This document shows positions 42,531-50,484 of a stretch of DNA of 64,000 nt, piece after piece. A program made the position numbers and the translations under genes. The notes under the pieces were generated by a model. It saw nothing but the letters and a program-made list of their open reading frames with translations, ran no database searches and was not told the origin of the DNA. How positions within the stretch are numbered: the stretch's first letter is position 1; each line of letters begins with the position of its first letter. The stretch comes from an uncultured Bacilli bacterium (lineage in GTDB: Bacteria > Bacillota_I > Bacilli_A > RF39 > UBA660): contig CANQQV010000005.1 of NCBI GenBank assembly GCA_947626095.1, positions 1-64,000 on the forward strand, written 5' to 3'.

Positions 42531-42584
42531 AATTACCACCCTGTTTATAGTATACCACAATTTTTAAGGAATGAAAAAAAGCTA

Positions 42585-42800
42585 CTATTTAGCAGCTTCT
42601 TGATCATAACCATATCTACGGTTGAACTTTTCAACTGAACCAGTCTTTTTAGCCTTACCTTGTTTTCCTGTATAGAATGGATGACATTCACTACATACTT
42701 CAATATGGATTTCATCTTTAGTTGATTTAGTCATGAATGTAGCTCCACAAGCACAAGTTACTTTGCAATCTTTAAGTTCTGGATGGATATCTTTTTTCAT
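42585..42800 (-). CDS. rpmE: 50S ribosomal protein bL31
   Basis: 71 residues: [33 protein letters not shown] and [10 protein letters not shown]. Cysteines at CxC and CxxC form the zinc site of the C+ type. GGAGAA precedes the ATG. Monocistronic, with its own promoter and a short hairpin leader. Confidence 0.97.
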   Translation of the reverse strand: MKKDIHPELKDCKVTCACGATFMTKSTKDEIHIEVCSECHPFYTGKQGKAKKTGSVEKFNRRYGYDQEAAK

Positions 42801-42885
42801 TTTTATTCTCCTTCCGCCATGTCTAATATTTAAGACATAGTAATTTCTTCGTCTAATGTATTATATCATAAGAATTGAACTTATC
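42801..42885 (-). promoter_or_regulatory. rpmE promoter and hairpin leader
   Basis: On the minus strand TTGATA, a 16-bp spacer and TGA-TATAAT, then a leader with a hairpin (ATGTCT/AGACAT, loop TAAATATT) followed by GGCGGAAGGAG. A small hairpin directly before the binding site fits an L31 autoregulatory leader, but this was not tested. Confidence 0.45.
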
Positions 42886-42914
42886 AAGTCTTAATCTTAT
42901 TTTTTCTTACTATT

Positions 42915-43436
42915 TTACTTCTTTTTGAAGATAGAAATAACTTTTCCTGTCATAAAAACGATAGAATCACTATTTTTAGTAGCAACATTTTTAAAAACAG
43001 CTTTGAAACCAACAGTTAAAGCAGAAATTACAGCGGTAACTAAGATAGTTGTGATAGTAGTACTAAAGTGGAAATAATTAGCAATAGATAGAGTTAGGAC
43101 AGCACCTAAACTACCACTTACAATACCACATATATCTCCAATAACATCATTACATACTGAAGATACTTTAGTTGAATTTTTTAACAAGGATATAGCTTCT
43201 TTAGCACCTTTTAATTTTTTAGTAGCTTTAGCATGAAGATTAGCTTCTTTACTAGTTAAAACAGCAACACCTATCATATCAAAGATAATACCAATTGAAA
43301 TAACAACTAAGATAATTATTGTTAAGACTATTTCATTAAAAGTATCAGATATTACAGTAGAAATACCACTAAATAAGATAGATAAAATAAAAGATAATAA
43401 AAAAACTTTATATATCCAGTTAACATTACTCTTCAT
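42915..43436 (-). CDS. Four-helix membrane protein, candidate OapA (OLE RNA partner)
   Basis: 173 residues with four hydrophobic helices (about 8-27, 34-60, 98-122, 126-148) and a basic Lys/Ala-rich loop between helices 2 and 3 (EANLHAKATKKLKGAKEAI). It looks distantly like the DUF21 membrane module of CNNM/CorC magnesium proteins. OapA, the OLE RNA-associated protein, has this size and topology and is normally encoded directly downstream of OLE RNA; here the gene starts about 55 nt after a long structured noncoding stretch. AAGGAG precedes the ATG. The name is inference from topology and context. Confidence 0.65.
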   Translation of the reverse strand: MKSNVNWIYKVFLLSFILSILFSGISTVISDTFNEIVLTIIILVVISIGIIFDMIGVAVLTSKEANLHAKATKKLKGAKEAISLLKNSTKVSSVCNDVIGDICGIVSGSLGAVLTLSIANYFHFSTTITTILVTAVISALTVGFKAVFKNVATKNSDSIVFMTGKVISIFKKK

Positions 43437-43489
43437 ATTAACTCTCCTTATAAAGTAATTTAATAAAAACTTATGGTATATTATAAATT

Positions 43490-43930
43490 AATTTTACGGC
43501 TTTGGTCGAGTTGAATTTCTCTAGCTCCTACCATCGATTACTCTCTGGCGATTTCTCTTTAAAGGATCCAATCGAATGTTACCGGTTCGATTACTCGATT
43601 ACCACTTAGTCCGTACCTCAAACTTTATAATACATACACCCTAGAGAATTTCTCTATCATATAGGGATTATTCTTATTCGCTTTTGCAATTACAATTTCA
43701 ATTACTATCCCTTGTAATCACTCACGACATGCACTAGTTATATCTTCACGGCAGACGGGATAAAAGGAACTCTTTATATGCCATTATAATTTGTCCTTAA
43801 ATCTTAAATCATATACCCACCCGATTCTGGGCGAAACAAGCAAGTATACAAAGTGTCATATCAGCACAATTGGTAGATTTTTAGCCCCACCTTCAAATAA
43901 TTTTTATGACTAGGATAATGCACCATAACG
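43490..43930 (-). ncRNA. Long structured noncoding RNA, candidate OLE RNA
   Basis: About 440 nt without a reading frame, clearly richer in G and C than the surrounding genes and full of local complementarity (AATCGAA/TTCGATT and CCCTA.TAGAGAA/TTCTCTA.GGG hairpins, plus GGTGGGGC and GAGGTACGG blocks). It starts just after a consensus promoter and ends shortly before the four-helix membrane gene. It is not a tRNA, rRNA, tmRNA or RNase P RNA by their conserved cores. Gene order (large RNA, then OapA-like protein) suggests OLE RNA, which binds OapA at the membrane and affects stress and magnesium responses. Both ends are approximate. Confidence 0.65.
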
Positions 43931-43936
43931 ATTAAA

Positions 43937-43965
43937 AGTTTATCAAATCTAGGAAAAAATGTCAA
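43937..43965 (-). promoter_or_regulatory. Promoter of the noncoding RNA
   Basis: Minus-strand -35 TTGACA (43960-43965), 17-bp spacer, TGA-extended -10 TAAACT (43937-43942), right at the murA stop; predicted start near 43930. Confidence 0.75.
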
Positions 43966-43971
43966 ATCTTC

Positions 43972-45225
43972 CTATACTTCTTTAATCTTAATTTTAGCAC
44001 CAGCTTTAGTTAGTTTTTCAACGATATTTTCGTATCCTCTTAGGATATGTTCTATCTCATTAACAGTAGTTTTTCCTTTAGCTATTAAACCAGCTATAAC
44101 CATAGCTGCACCAGCTCTTAAATCAGTAGCGGTTACTTCTTCGCCTTTTAATGGAGTTTTACCAACAATAATCGCCGTACGATCATTAACGCGAATATTA
44201 GCACCCATTTTTTGTAAGTATTTAATATGGCCCATACGATTTTCATAGATGGTTTCTTCAAAGATAGACATACCATCAGCTTGCGTTAGTAAGACACTCA
44301 TCGGTTGACCTAAATCAGTGGCAAAACCGGGGAAGACTAATGTTTTAACGTTGATTGATTTATATTTTTTAGGCCTGTTGATAACTATCGAGTTATTATC
44401 AATTTTCATATCAACACCCATTTCTTTTAATTTAGATAATAAAGCATCAATATGTTCTTCGATAATACCACTTATTTTTAGGTTTTTACCAAGTAAAGCT
44501 CCCATTATAATGTAGGTTCCAGCTTCAATACGATCAGGAATAACATCGATAACGGCTTTACCTAGCTTTTGAACACCTTCAATTTTTATTTCACTAGTTC
44601 CTGCACCAGTAATTCTAGCTCCCATATTATTTAGTAAGGTCGCAATATTAACGATTTCTGGTTCTTTAGCAGCATTAGATATATAAGTAGTTCCTTCAGC
44701 TTTAACGGCAGCTAGCATAATATTAATAGTCGCACCAACTGAAGCAAAGTCTAAATAAATACGAGCTCCTTTTAATTTATCTGTTTTAAAAATATATTTA
44801 TTGCCTTCAATAGTTACTTCAGCACCTAGTTTTTGAAAGCCATTAATATGGAAATCAATTGGTCTTGAACCAATATTACATCCACCTGGGAAGTATATTT
44901 CAGCATAATGGAATTTACCAAGTAAGGCCCCCATAAAGTAGTAAGATGCTCTTAGTTTTTTACTTAGTTCTTCAGGAACTAATTTATTTTCAATATGACT
45001 GGTATCGATTTTCATTATTTCATCTTGATATTCAACTTTACCGTTTAGTAAATCAATAATATCTAGTAAAGCTCTAGTATCAGATATATCTGGGACGTTA
45101 TATAATGTAACTTCTTCATCTGATAAAATAGCAGCTGGTATTAAAGCTACAACACTATTTTTAGCACCACTGATTTTAATTTCACCAGTTAGTTCATGTC
45201 CCCCATCAATTATTAATTGTTTCAT
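43972..45225 (-). CDS. murA: UDP-N-acetylglucosamine 1-carboxyvinyltransferase
   Basis: 417 residues: SGAKNS (Lys22) near the N-terminus and GGCNIGSRPID with the active-site Cys116, the fosfomycin target. It adds enolpyruvate to UDP-GlcNAc, the first committed step of peptidoglycan synthesis, so the cell makes a wall. It lies in the rpmE/spoIID/prfA neighbourhood as in Bacillus. GAGAGTG precedes the ATG; the upstream gap has no clear -35. Confidence 0.97.
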   Translation of the reverse strand: MKQLIIDGGHELTGEIKISGAKNSVVALIPAAILSDEEVTLYNVPDISDTRALLDIIDLLNGKVEYQDEIMKIDTSHIENKLVPEELSKKLRASYYFMGALLGKFHYAEIYFPGGCNIGSRPIDFHINGFQKLGAEVTIEGNKYIFKTDKLKGARIYLDFASVGATINIMLAAVKAEGTTYISNAAKEPEIVNIATLLNNMGARITGAGTSEIKIEGVQKLGKAVIDVIPDRIEAGTYIIMGALLGKNLKISGIIEEHIDALLSKLKEMGVDMKIDNNSIVINRPKKYKSINVKTLVFPGFATDLGQPMSVLLTQADGMSIFEETIYENRMGHIKYLQKMGANIRVNDRTAIIVGKTPLKGEEVTATDLRAGAAMVIAGLIAKGKTTVNEIEHILRGYENIVEKLTKAGAKIKIKEV

Positions 45226-45334
45226 TTAATCACTCTCATACTTCTATAAGTAAATTTTGATAATTATTACTTATCAAATTTACTATATAATTAACAATTA
45301 ATTTTGTCAATTGATTTAATTGTTATCTATAGCT

Positions 45335-45844
45335 TTATGAACCTAGTTTTTCTAAGATTTCTTGAATAAAGAATTTATATTCAACTTCATCATAATCTTC
45401 TTCATTAGATTCTAATAAACATAGTGGTGGATACATAACACACCACCAGTTATTACCTTGAGCTTCACCTAAAGAGATAACTAATGATTCATATTCACCT
45501 TCATTATAAGTTACACCTTTATAATTTTTGGATGGGAAATAATTAGGTCCATAATTTACTTTGTATGGTATATTATATGAATTTAAAGTATTTTTGATAA
45601 TATCTTCGTTAGCAGAAATAATTTGACGAGATTCTTCTAAGGAACTTGCATTTTCAAGTAAAGGAAAGAATTGTTGTTCTAAGTCTTTCTTTATAGCTTT
45701 TTTAGTATTTTGATCAAGATCAGAGTTACTATTAGCGATTATTCTAAATCTAATTGAATCATTAGGTATTATAGGATTATTATTGTTATATAGGAAGAAT
45801 GATAAGACAATTATAATTAAAACAATGTAGATTATTTTTTTCAT
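45335..45844 (-). CDS. spoIIR: Stage II sporulation protein R (SpoIIR)
   Basis: 169 residues starting MKKIIYIV at ATG 45844. Signal/anchor helix 2-19, then the SpoIIR core: IRFRIIANSNSDLDQNTKKAIKKDL, YGPNYFPSKNYKGVTYNEGEYESLVISLGEAQGNNWWCVMYPPLC. SpoIIR is made in the forespore and triggers SpoIIGA to process pro-sigma-E. The binding site AGGTG lies inside the 3' arm of a hairpin (45848-45878). It follows prmC as in Bacillus. Confidence 0.93.
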   Translation of the reverse strand: MKKIIYIVLIIIVLSFFLYNNNNPIIPNDSIRFRIIANSNSDLDQNTKKAIKKDLEQQFFPLLENASSLEESRQIISANEDIIKNTLNSYNIPYKVNYGPNYFPSKNYKGVTYNEGEYESLVISLGEAQGNNWWCVMYPPLCLLESNEEDYDEVEYKFFIQEILEKLGS

Positions 45845-45847
45845 TAA

Positions 45848-45878
45848 AATATCACCTAACATAATGTTGGGTGATATT
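45848..45878 (-). terminator. Hairpin after prmC that covers the spoIIR ribosome site
   Basis: 14-bp stem (AATATCACCTAACA/TGTTGGGTGATATT, one G-U pair), loop TAA. The 3' arm on the minus strand includes the AGGTG of spoIIR and is followed by TTTAATG, so termination and initiation signals coincide. Confidence 0.75.
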
Positions 45879-45886
45879 AGTATATT

Positions 45887-46606
45887 TTATTCATTGATTA
45901 TAAAAATATAACGATTTAGATGGCGAAAATCTTGTTCTAAGATAATTTTAGCGTTAGGAAAATAAGTATTAGCGATATCTTTGATAGCACTACCCTCTTC
46001 TTCACCAATTTCAAAAGCGATTATTGATTTTGACTTTAAGTACTTAGAGGATTCTTTAATTATTTCTTTATAGAAGTATAAACCATTATCTTTCGCATAT
46101 AAAGCAAGATGAGGCTCATTATTTTTAACAATTGGCATTATTTCTTCATCTTCTTTAATATATGGGGGATTACTAATTATTAAGTCGAATTTGCCATCTA
46201 TGTTAGAAAAGATATTACTTTCTTGAAAGTTAATATTAACATTATTTAGTTTAGCGTTAGAAATAGCTACTTTTAAAGCTTGAGGTGAGATATCACAAGC
46301 TGTAATATTTGCATTTTGAAATTCTTTTTTTAAAGCAATAGGTATACATCCGCTACCAGTACCAATATCTAAGATACTTAAATTAGATGGAAAATATTCT
46401 TTGATTAATTTAACGACTTTTTCCACTAATTCTTCAGTTTCAGGGCGAGGGATTAAGACATCTTTATTAACTTTAAGTAAGCTATTATAGAAGTATGTTT
46501 CGCCGATAATATATTGGACTGGTTCACCATTTTCTAACCTTTTAATAGCTTCTTCTAAGTTTCTTTCTGGAGGAAGATATTTTTTTAAATATTCTAATTC
46601 AGTCAT
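45887..46606 (-). CDS. prmC: Release factor glutamine methyltransferase
   Basis: 239 residues. Methylates the Gln of GGQ in RF1 and RF2. DIGTGSGCIPIAL (SAM site), NPPYIKEDEEI (catalytic NPPY) and the N-terminal helical domain with GEPVQYIIGETYFY are all present. Start uncertain between ATG 46606 and 46615; the downstream one has better spacing to a weak AGAAAG. It follows prfA, its substrate gene, across a terminator. Confidence 0.95.
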   Translation of the reverse strand: MTELEYLKKYLPPERNLEEAIKRLENGEPVQYIIGETYFYNSLLKVNKDVLIPRPETEELVEKVVKLIKEYFPSNLSILDIGTGSGCIPIALKKEFQNANITACDISPQALKVAISNAKLNNVNINFQESNIFSNIDGKFDLIISNPPYIKEDEEIMPIVKNNEPHLALYAKDNGLYFYKEIIKESSKYLKSKSIIAFEIGEEEGSAIKDIANTYFPNAKIILEQDFRHLNRYIFIINE

Positions 46607-46621
46607 AGGAATCATCTTTCT

Positions 46622-46646
46622 AAAAAAAGGAGATTATTCTCCTTTT
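46622..46646 (-). terminator. Terminator of prfA
   Basis: 9-bp stem AAAAGGAGA/TCTCCTTTT with loop TTAT and T7 on the minus strand; it overlaps the prfA stop and ends about 16 bases before prmC. Confidence 0.85.
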
Positions 46647-47689
46647 AGTTTTCTTTGTAAGTCTTCAGTAATTAAAGCTTCGATGATGTCTTCTAAGTCA
46701 CCATCCATAACACGATCGAGATTATTAGTAGTATAACCAATACGATGATCGGTTACTCTGTTTTGAGGATAGTTATAAGTTCTAATCTTTTCGGCACGAT
46801 CACCGGTACCTATCTTACTACGTCTTTCATTACCAACTTCAGCATCTTGCTTTTCTTGTTCGGCTTGATATAAACGAGCTTTTAAAACTTCCATAGCTTG
46901 AGCTTTATTTTGTAATTGGCTTCGTTCATTTTGACAAGTTACTACTGTATTAGTTGGTAAGTGAGTAATACGTACAGCAGATGGAGTGGTATTAACACCT
47001 TGACCACCATGACCAGTTGCACAGTAAACATCGATTCTTAAATCATTAGGATTAATATCGATTTCAACATCTTCGACTTCAGGCATTATAAGAACAGTAG
47101 CGGTAGATGTTTGGATACGACCATTAGATTCAGTAACAGGAACTCTTTGAACACGATGAGAACCTGATTCATATTTTAATTTAGAATAAACACTTTCACC
47201 TTTTATTTTAGCTTCAATTTGGGAATAGCCACCAGCTGTTCCTGGTTCTGAATTGATGACATCAATCTTCCAACCTTGAGAATCGGCATAACGAGAATAC
47301 ATTCTAAACAAGTCACCAGCAAAGATATTAGCTTCATCTCCACCAGCAGCTCCTCTTATTTCCATAATTATATCTTTATCATCATTTTCATCTTTAGGAA
47401 TAAGTAATATTTCTAGTTCACTAATTAATTTTTCTTTTTTAGCTTGGCCTTCTTCTAATTCAAGAGCAGCCATCTCACCCATTTCAGGATCATTTAATAA
47501 TTCTTTAGCTTCTTTAATATTACTTTCAACTTTTTGATATTCTTTATACTTTAAGTATGTTTCTTCTAAATCTTTTTGTTCTTTAGATAATTTCCTTAAA
47601 GTATTATAATCATTTAATACTTCAGGGGTAGAAAGTTTTTCTGTTAATTCTTCGTATTTTGCTTGTATCGCTTCTAATCTTTCAAACAT
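46634..47689 (-). CDS. prfA: Peptide chain release factor 1
   Basis: 351 residues. Reads UAA/UAG: the anticodon-like tripeptide is PVT (RVPVTESNGRIQTSTATV), and the peptidyl-hydrolysis GGQ is in GHGGQGVNTTPSAVRI. Full length for RF1. The ATG at 47689 follows AAAGGCG. Gene order prfA-prmC-spoIIR is that of Bacillus. Confidence 0.97.
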   Translation of the reverse strand: MFERLEAIQAKYEELTEKLSTPEVLNDYNTLRKLSKEQKDLEETYLKYKEYQKVESNIKEAKELLNDPEMGEMAALELEEGQAKKEKLISELEILLIPKDENDDKDIIMEIRGAAGGDEANIFAGDLFRMYSRYADSQGWKIDVINSEPGTAGGYSQIEAKIKGESVYSKLKYESGSHRVQRVPVTESNGRIQTSTATVLIMPEVEDVEIDINPNDLRIDVYCATGHGGQGVNTTPSAVRITHLPTNTVVTCQNERSQLQNKAQAMEVLKARLYQAEQEKQDAEVGNERRSKIGTGDRAEKIRTYNYPQNRVTDHRIGYTTNNLDRVMDGDLEDIIEALITEDLQRKLKGE

Positions 47690-47752
47690 GATTATTTCAC
47701 GCCTTTCGTCTTGTATTATATCATATTAAAATTAAATGTAAAAAACAAATGG

Positions 47753-48202
47753 TTACATCATGCCATTTGCTTCTTCATCTTCATCGATTATGACTAAATC
47801 TTTTAAATCATCGTCATCAGTTAAATCTTCAGTTTCATCTTCTTCATCAGAATAGATATCTTTATCTTCTGTTTCATCTTCTTCGATGTCATCTAAGTCA
47901 ACATCTTCTTCGATGTCTTCATCGTCATCATCATTATCAATGATTACTTTAGTAGAATGTTTAGTTTTTAAATCCCAAAGACCATTTCCTAACATTATGA
48001 AACGGCGATCAGTTGATAAAACATCTAAGAAAGCTGGTAATTTATCTACAAATTCGTCATCAGATAAACCAACTAATTTGCAAATTTCCTTAAATAATTC
48101 GTTGATCTTCATTTGACGATTAGTTTCAGTTAGGATCATTTCTGCTATATCATCGTAGGACATAGCCTCTAATTCGGCTTGAGTTAAATCTTTTAATTTC
48201 AT
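47753..48202 (-). CDS. rpoE: RNA polymerase delta subunit
   Basis: 149 residues from ATG 48202 (GGAGG upstream). N-terminal winged-helix domain about 1-80 (KLKDLTQAELEAMSYDDIAEMIL ... GLWDLK) and a highly acidic, disordered Asp/Glu C-terminus (about 90-149). Delta is a Firmicutes-specific subunit that improves recycling and selectivity of RNA polymerase. It lies next to argS. Confidence 0.95.
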   Translation of the reverse strand: MKLKDLTQAELEAMSYDDIAEMILTETNRQMKINELFKEICKLVGLSDDEFVDKLPAFLDVLSTDRRFIMLGNGLWDLKTKHSTKVIIDNDDDDEDIEEDVDLDDIEEDETEDKDIYSDEEDETEDLTDDDDLKDLVIIDEDEEANGMM

Positions 48203-48289
48203 TTTAGTTATAACCTCCAAATATTTCACTAGACACCATTATACATATTTTTTTTAATATGACAATAGAAATTTTTAAATTTTTTTAAT

Positions 48290-50041
48290 TTACATTCTAT
48301 CTGGTACTTCGATACCTAAAATATTTAATAGCTTCATATTATTTTCATAGATAACTTTAGTAAGAATTAACCAAGATTCTTGTAAAGATTTATCTTCTTC
48401 TGTAAGTATATGATGGTTAGCATAAAAGTTGTTATATAGATTGGTTATTTTATATAAATGTTCAGTAATATCATTTAGAGATTTGACATTTATTGATTTA
48501 GTTAGAACACTTCTTAAGTTTAATAAACAGATTATAACGTCACGATCGAGATTATTATTAATTATTTTGTATTCATTATATTTTAAATTAGCTTCTTCGG
48601 CTTTTTTTAGTAATGAACGCATTCTAATTGTGGAATATAGAAGATATGGCCCTGTTTTACCTTGTAGGTCACTAAATTTAACTGGATCAAAGTTATAATC
48701 AGTTAAACGGAATGGAATTAAGTCAGCATACTTAATGGCTGCTACCGATAAGGTTTCAGCAACTTTATCACGTTCATCACCAGTTATATTTGGTAAGATT
48801 TTCTTTTCACATTCGACTTTAGCTAGATCAAGTAGGGCTTCAAGAGTCATTACGCCACCATCTCTAGTTTTAAATGGTTTACCATCGGCACCATTCATTG
48901 TACCAAAAGGAATAAATTCTAATTTAACATTATCATCAACGATATGAGATTTTTGAGCTGCTCTAAAGACTTGTTCAAAATGTAATGATTGACGAGCATC
49001 AGTTAAATACCATATTTCATCTGGATGCCATTTTTTCATTCTCTCCCAGATACAAGCTAAATCGGTTGTTTCGTATGATGCACTACCATTTGATTTAACT
49101 AATAATAAAGGAGGTATTTCATGGTCATCGTCTTCTTCTTTAACGTTAATAACACGAGCTCCTTCACTATTCTCAACAATGTGTTCGCGTTCTAAATACT
49201 CTGTCATTTCATCAATATATTTATAGCCGTCTGATTCACCTTCCCAGACTTCGAAGGTTGTATTTAATTTATCGTAAATTCTTTTAATATCAGTTTTAGA
49301 AACATTCATAATATGATGCCATAAAGCCATTAAGCCTTTTTCGCCTTCTTGGAATTTAGAAGTCATTAAACGAGCTTCTTCCATATATGTTTCATCTTCT
49401 TTGGCTTTATTACTAGCATATGGATACATTTCCATTAAATCATCATTAGTAACTGGTGATTCAGTTGGATATTCACCACTAAAATCTGGATCAAAATATG
49501 GTAATTCTGGATGACGATGCTTTAGTTCAACCATTACTAATCCGATTGGACGTCCCCAGTCACCTAAGTGAGCATCGGCAATCGTTTTATTACCTAAAGC
49601 GTTTGATAGTCTTTTTAAAGCTTCACCAATATTAGCACTTCTTAAATGGCCGACATGTAAGGCTTTAGCAACATTAGCACCACCGTAATCCATAAAAATG
49701 GTTTTAGGATGATCATTTTCGTAATTAATGTTAATATTAGTATTTAAATCATTAACATGTTTAATTAAAGATTCATTACTAAAAGTAATATTGATAAAAC
49801 CTGGTCCAGCAATATTTATATCTTGATAATGATTATCTTTTTTTATACATTCAACTATTTCAGTAGCTATATCACGTGGATTTTTACCATATTGTTTAGA
49901 CATAGCCATAGCTCCATTAAATTGATAATCACCAAATTCCGGACGTGAGGAAACATTTAAAACTACTTCATTACAATCATAACCACATTCTTTAATTTTA
50001 CTTTTTAAATAAGTTTGTTCTTCTTCGATAAAACTACTCAT
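48290..50041 (-). CDS. argS: Arginyl-tRNA synthetase
   Basis: 583 residues, class I synthetase. HIGH-type motif HVGH in GGANVAKALHVGHLRSANIG, the Add1 domain at the N-terminus and the anticodon-binding C-terminal domain with KTGPYLLYSTIRMRSLLKKA. AAGGTG precedes the ATG, which overlaps the DUF1934 stop by 8 bases. Operon DUF1934-argS, as ywiB-argS in Bacillus. Confidence 0.97.
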   Translation of the reverse strand: MSSFIEEEQTYLKSKIKECGYDCNEVVLNVSSRPEFGDYQFNGAMAMSKQYGKNPRDIATEIVECIKKDNHYQDINIAGPGFINITFSNESLIKHVNDLNTNININYENDHPKTIFMDYGGANVAKALHVGHLRSANIGEALKRLSNALGNKTIADAHLGDWGRPIGLVMVELKHRHPELPYFDPDFSGEYPTESPVTNDDLMEMYPYASNKAKEDETYMEEARLMTSKFQEGEKGLMALWHHIMNVSKTDIKRIYDKLNTTFEVWEGESDGYKYIDEMTEYLEREHIVENSEGARVINVKEEDDDHEIPPLLLVKSNGSASYETTDLACIWERMKKWHPDEIWYLTDARQSLHFEQVFRAAQKSHIVDDNVKLEFIPFGTMNGADGKPFKTRDGGVMTLEALLDLAKVECEKKILPNITGDERDKVAETLSVAAIKYADLIPFRLTDYNFDPVKFSDLQGKTGPYLLYSTIRMRSLLKKAEEANLKYNEYKIINNNLDRDVIICLLNLRSVLTKSINVKSLNDITEHLYKITNLYNNFYANHHILTEEDKSLQESWLILTKVIYENNMKLLNILGIEVPDRM

Positions 50042-50387
50042 TTACATCACCTTCAATATTAATTTCTATTTTAATAATATCTTCATCACTAGATAATCTA
50101 TACTCTAATATTATATTATTATCAGTAAATTTAGAAGATAATTTTAAGACTTCAATGTCAAATAACATATCATTTTCTTTTAATAAATATAAACCTTCTT
50201 TAGTTATTAAATCTAAGCTAAATTTAAATTCATTATTTTCTCTAGTAAACTTCTTTTTACTAATTGTTGTTTTAGTACCATCAATTTTAAAAGTATAAGT
50301 ATCATTAGTATATAAAGCTTTAATATTAAAATATTCATTTTCAATCTTTTTAGCTTTATAAAGTCTTAAATTTAATAACTTTTTCAT
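50034..50387 (-). CDS. DUF1934 beta-barrel protein (YwiB-like)
   Basis: 117 residues from ATG 50387 (AAAAGGAA upstream). Predicted calycin-like beta barrel with alternating hydrophobic strands; matches YwiB in size and in its position directly upstream of argS. Function unknown. Confidence 0.75.
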   Translation of the reverse strand: MKKLLNLRLYKAKKIENEYFNIKALYTNDTYTFKIDGTKTTISKKKFTRENNEFKFSLDLITKEGLYLLKENDMLFDIEVLKLSSKFTDNNIILEYRLSSDEDIIKIEINIEGDVNE

Positions 50388-50484
50388 AAAGGTCATTCCT
50401 TTTGCCAGTGATTATAACATAATATTATATAGTTTGCACTTATAATTTAGAAATTTTTTTTAATAATAATTAATGGGTGTTTTT

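Noticed and set aside
43490-43930. Noncoding RNA could be tmRNA or RNase P RNA
   Set aside because: It lacks a tRNA-like CCA end with GTTCGAxTC, a resume reading frame ending in AA, and the conserved RNase P cores (e.g. GAGGAAAGTCC, ACAGAA).
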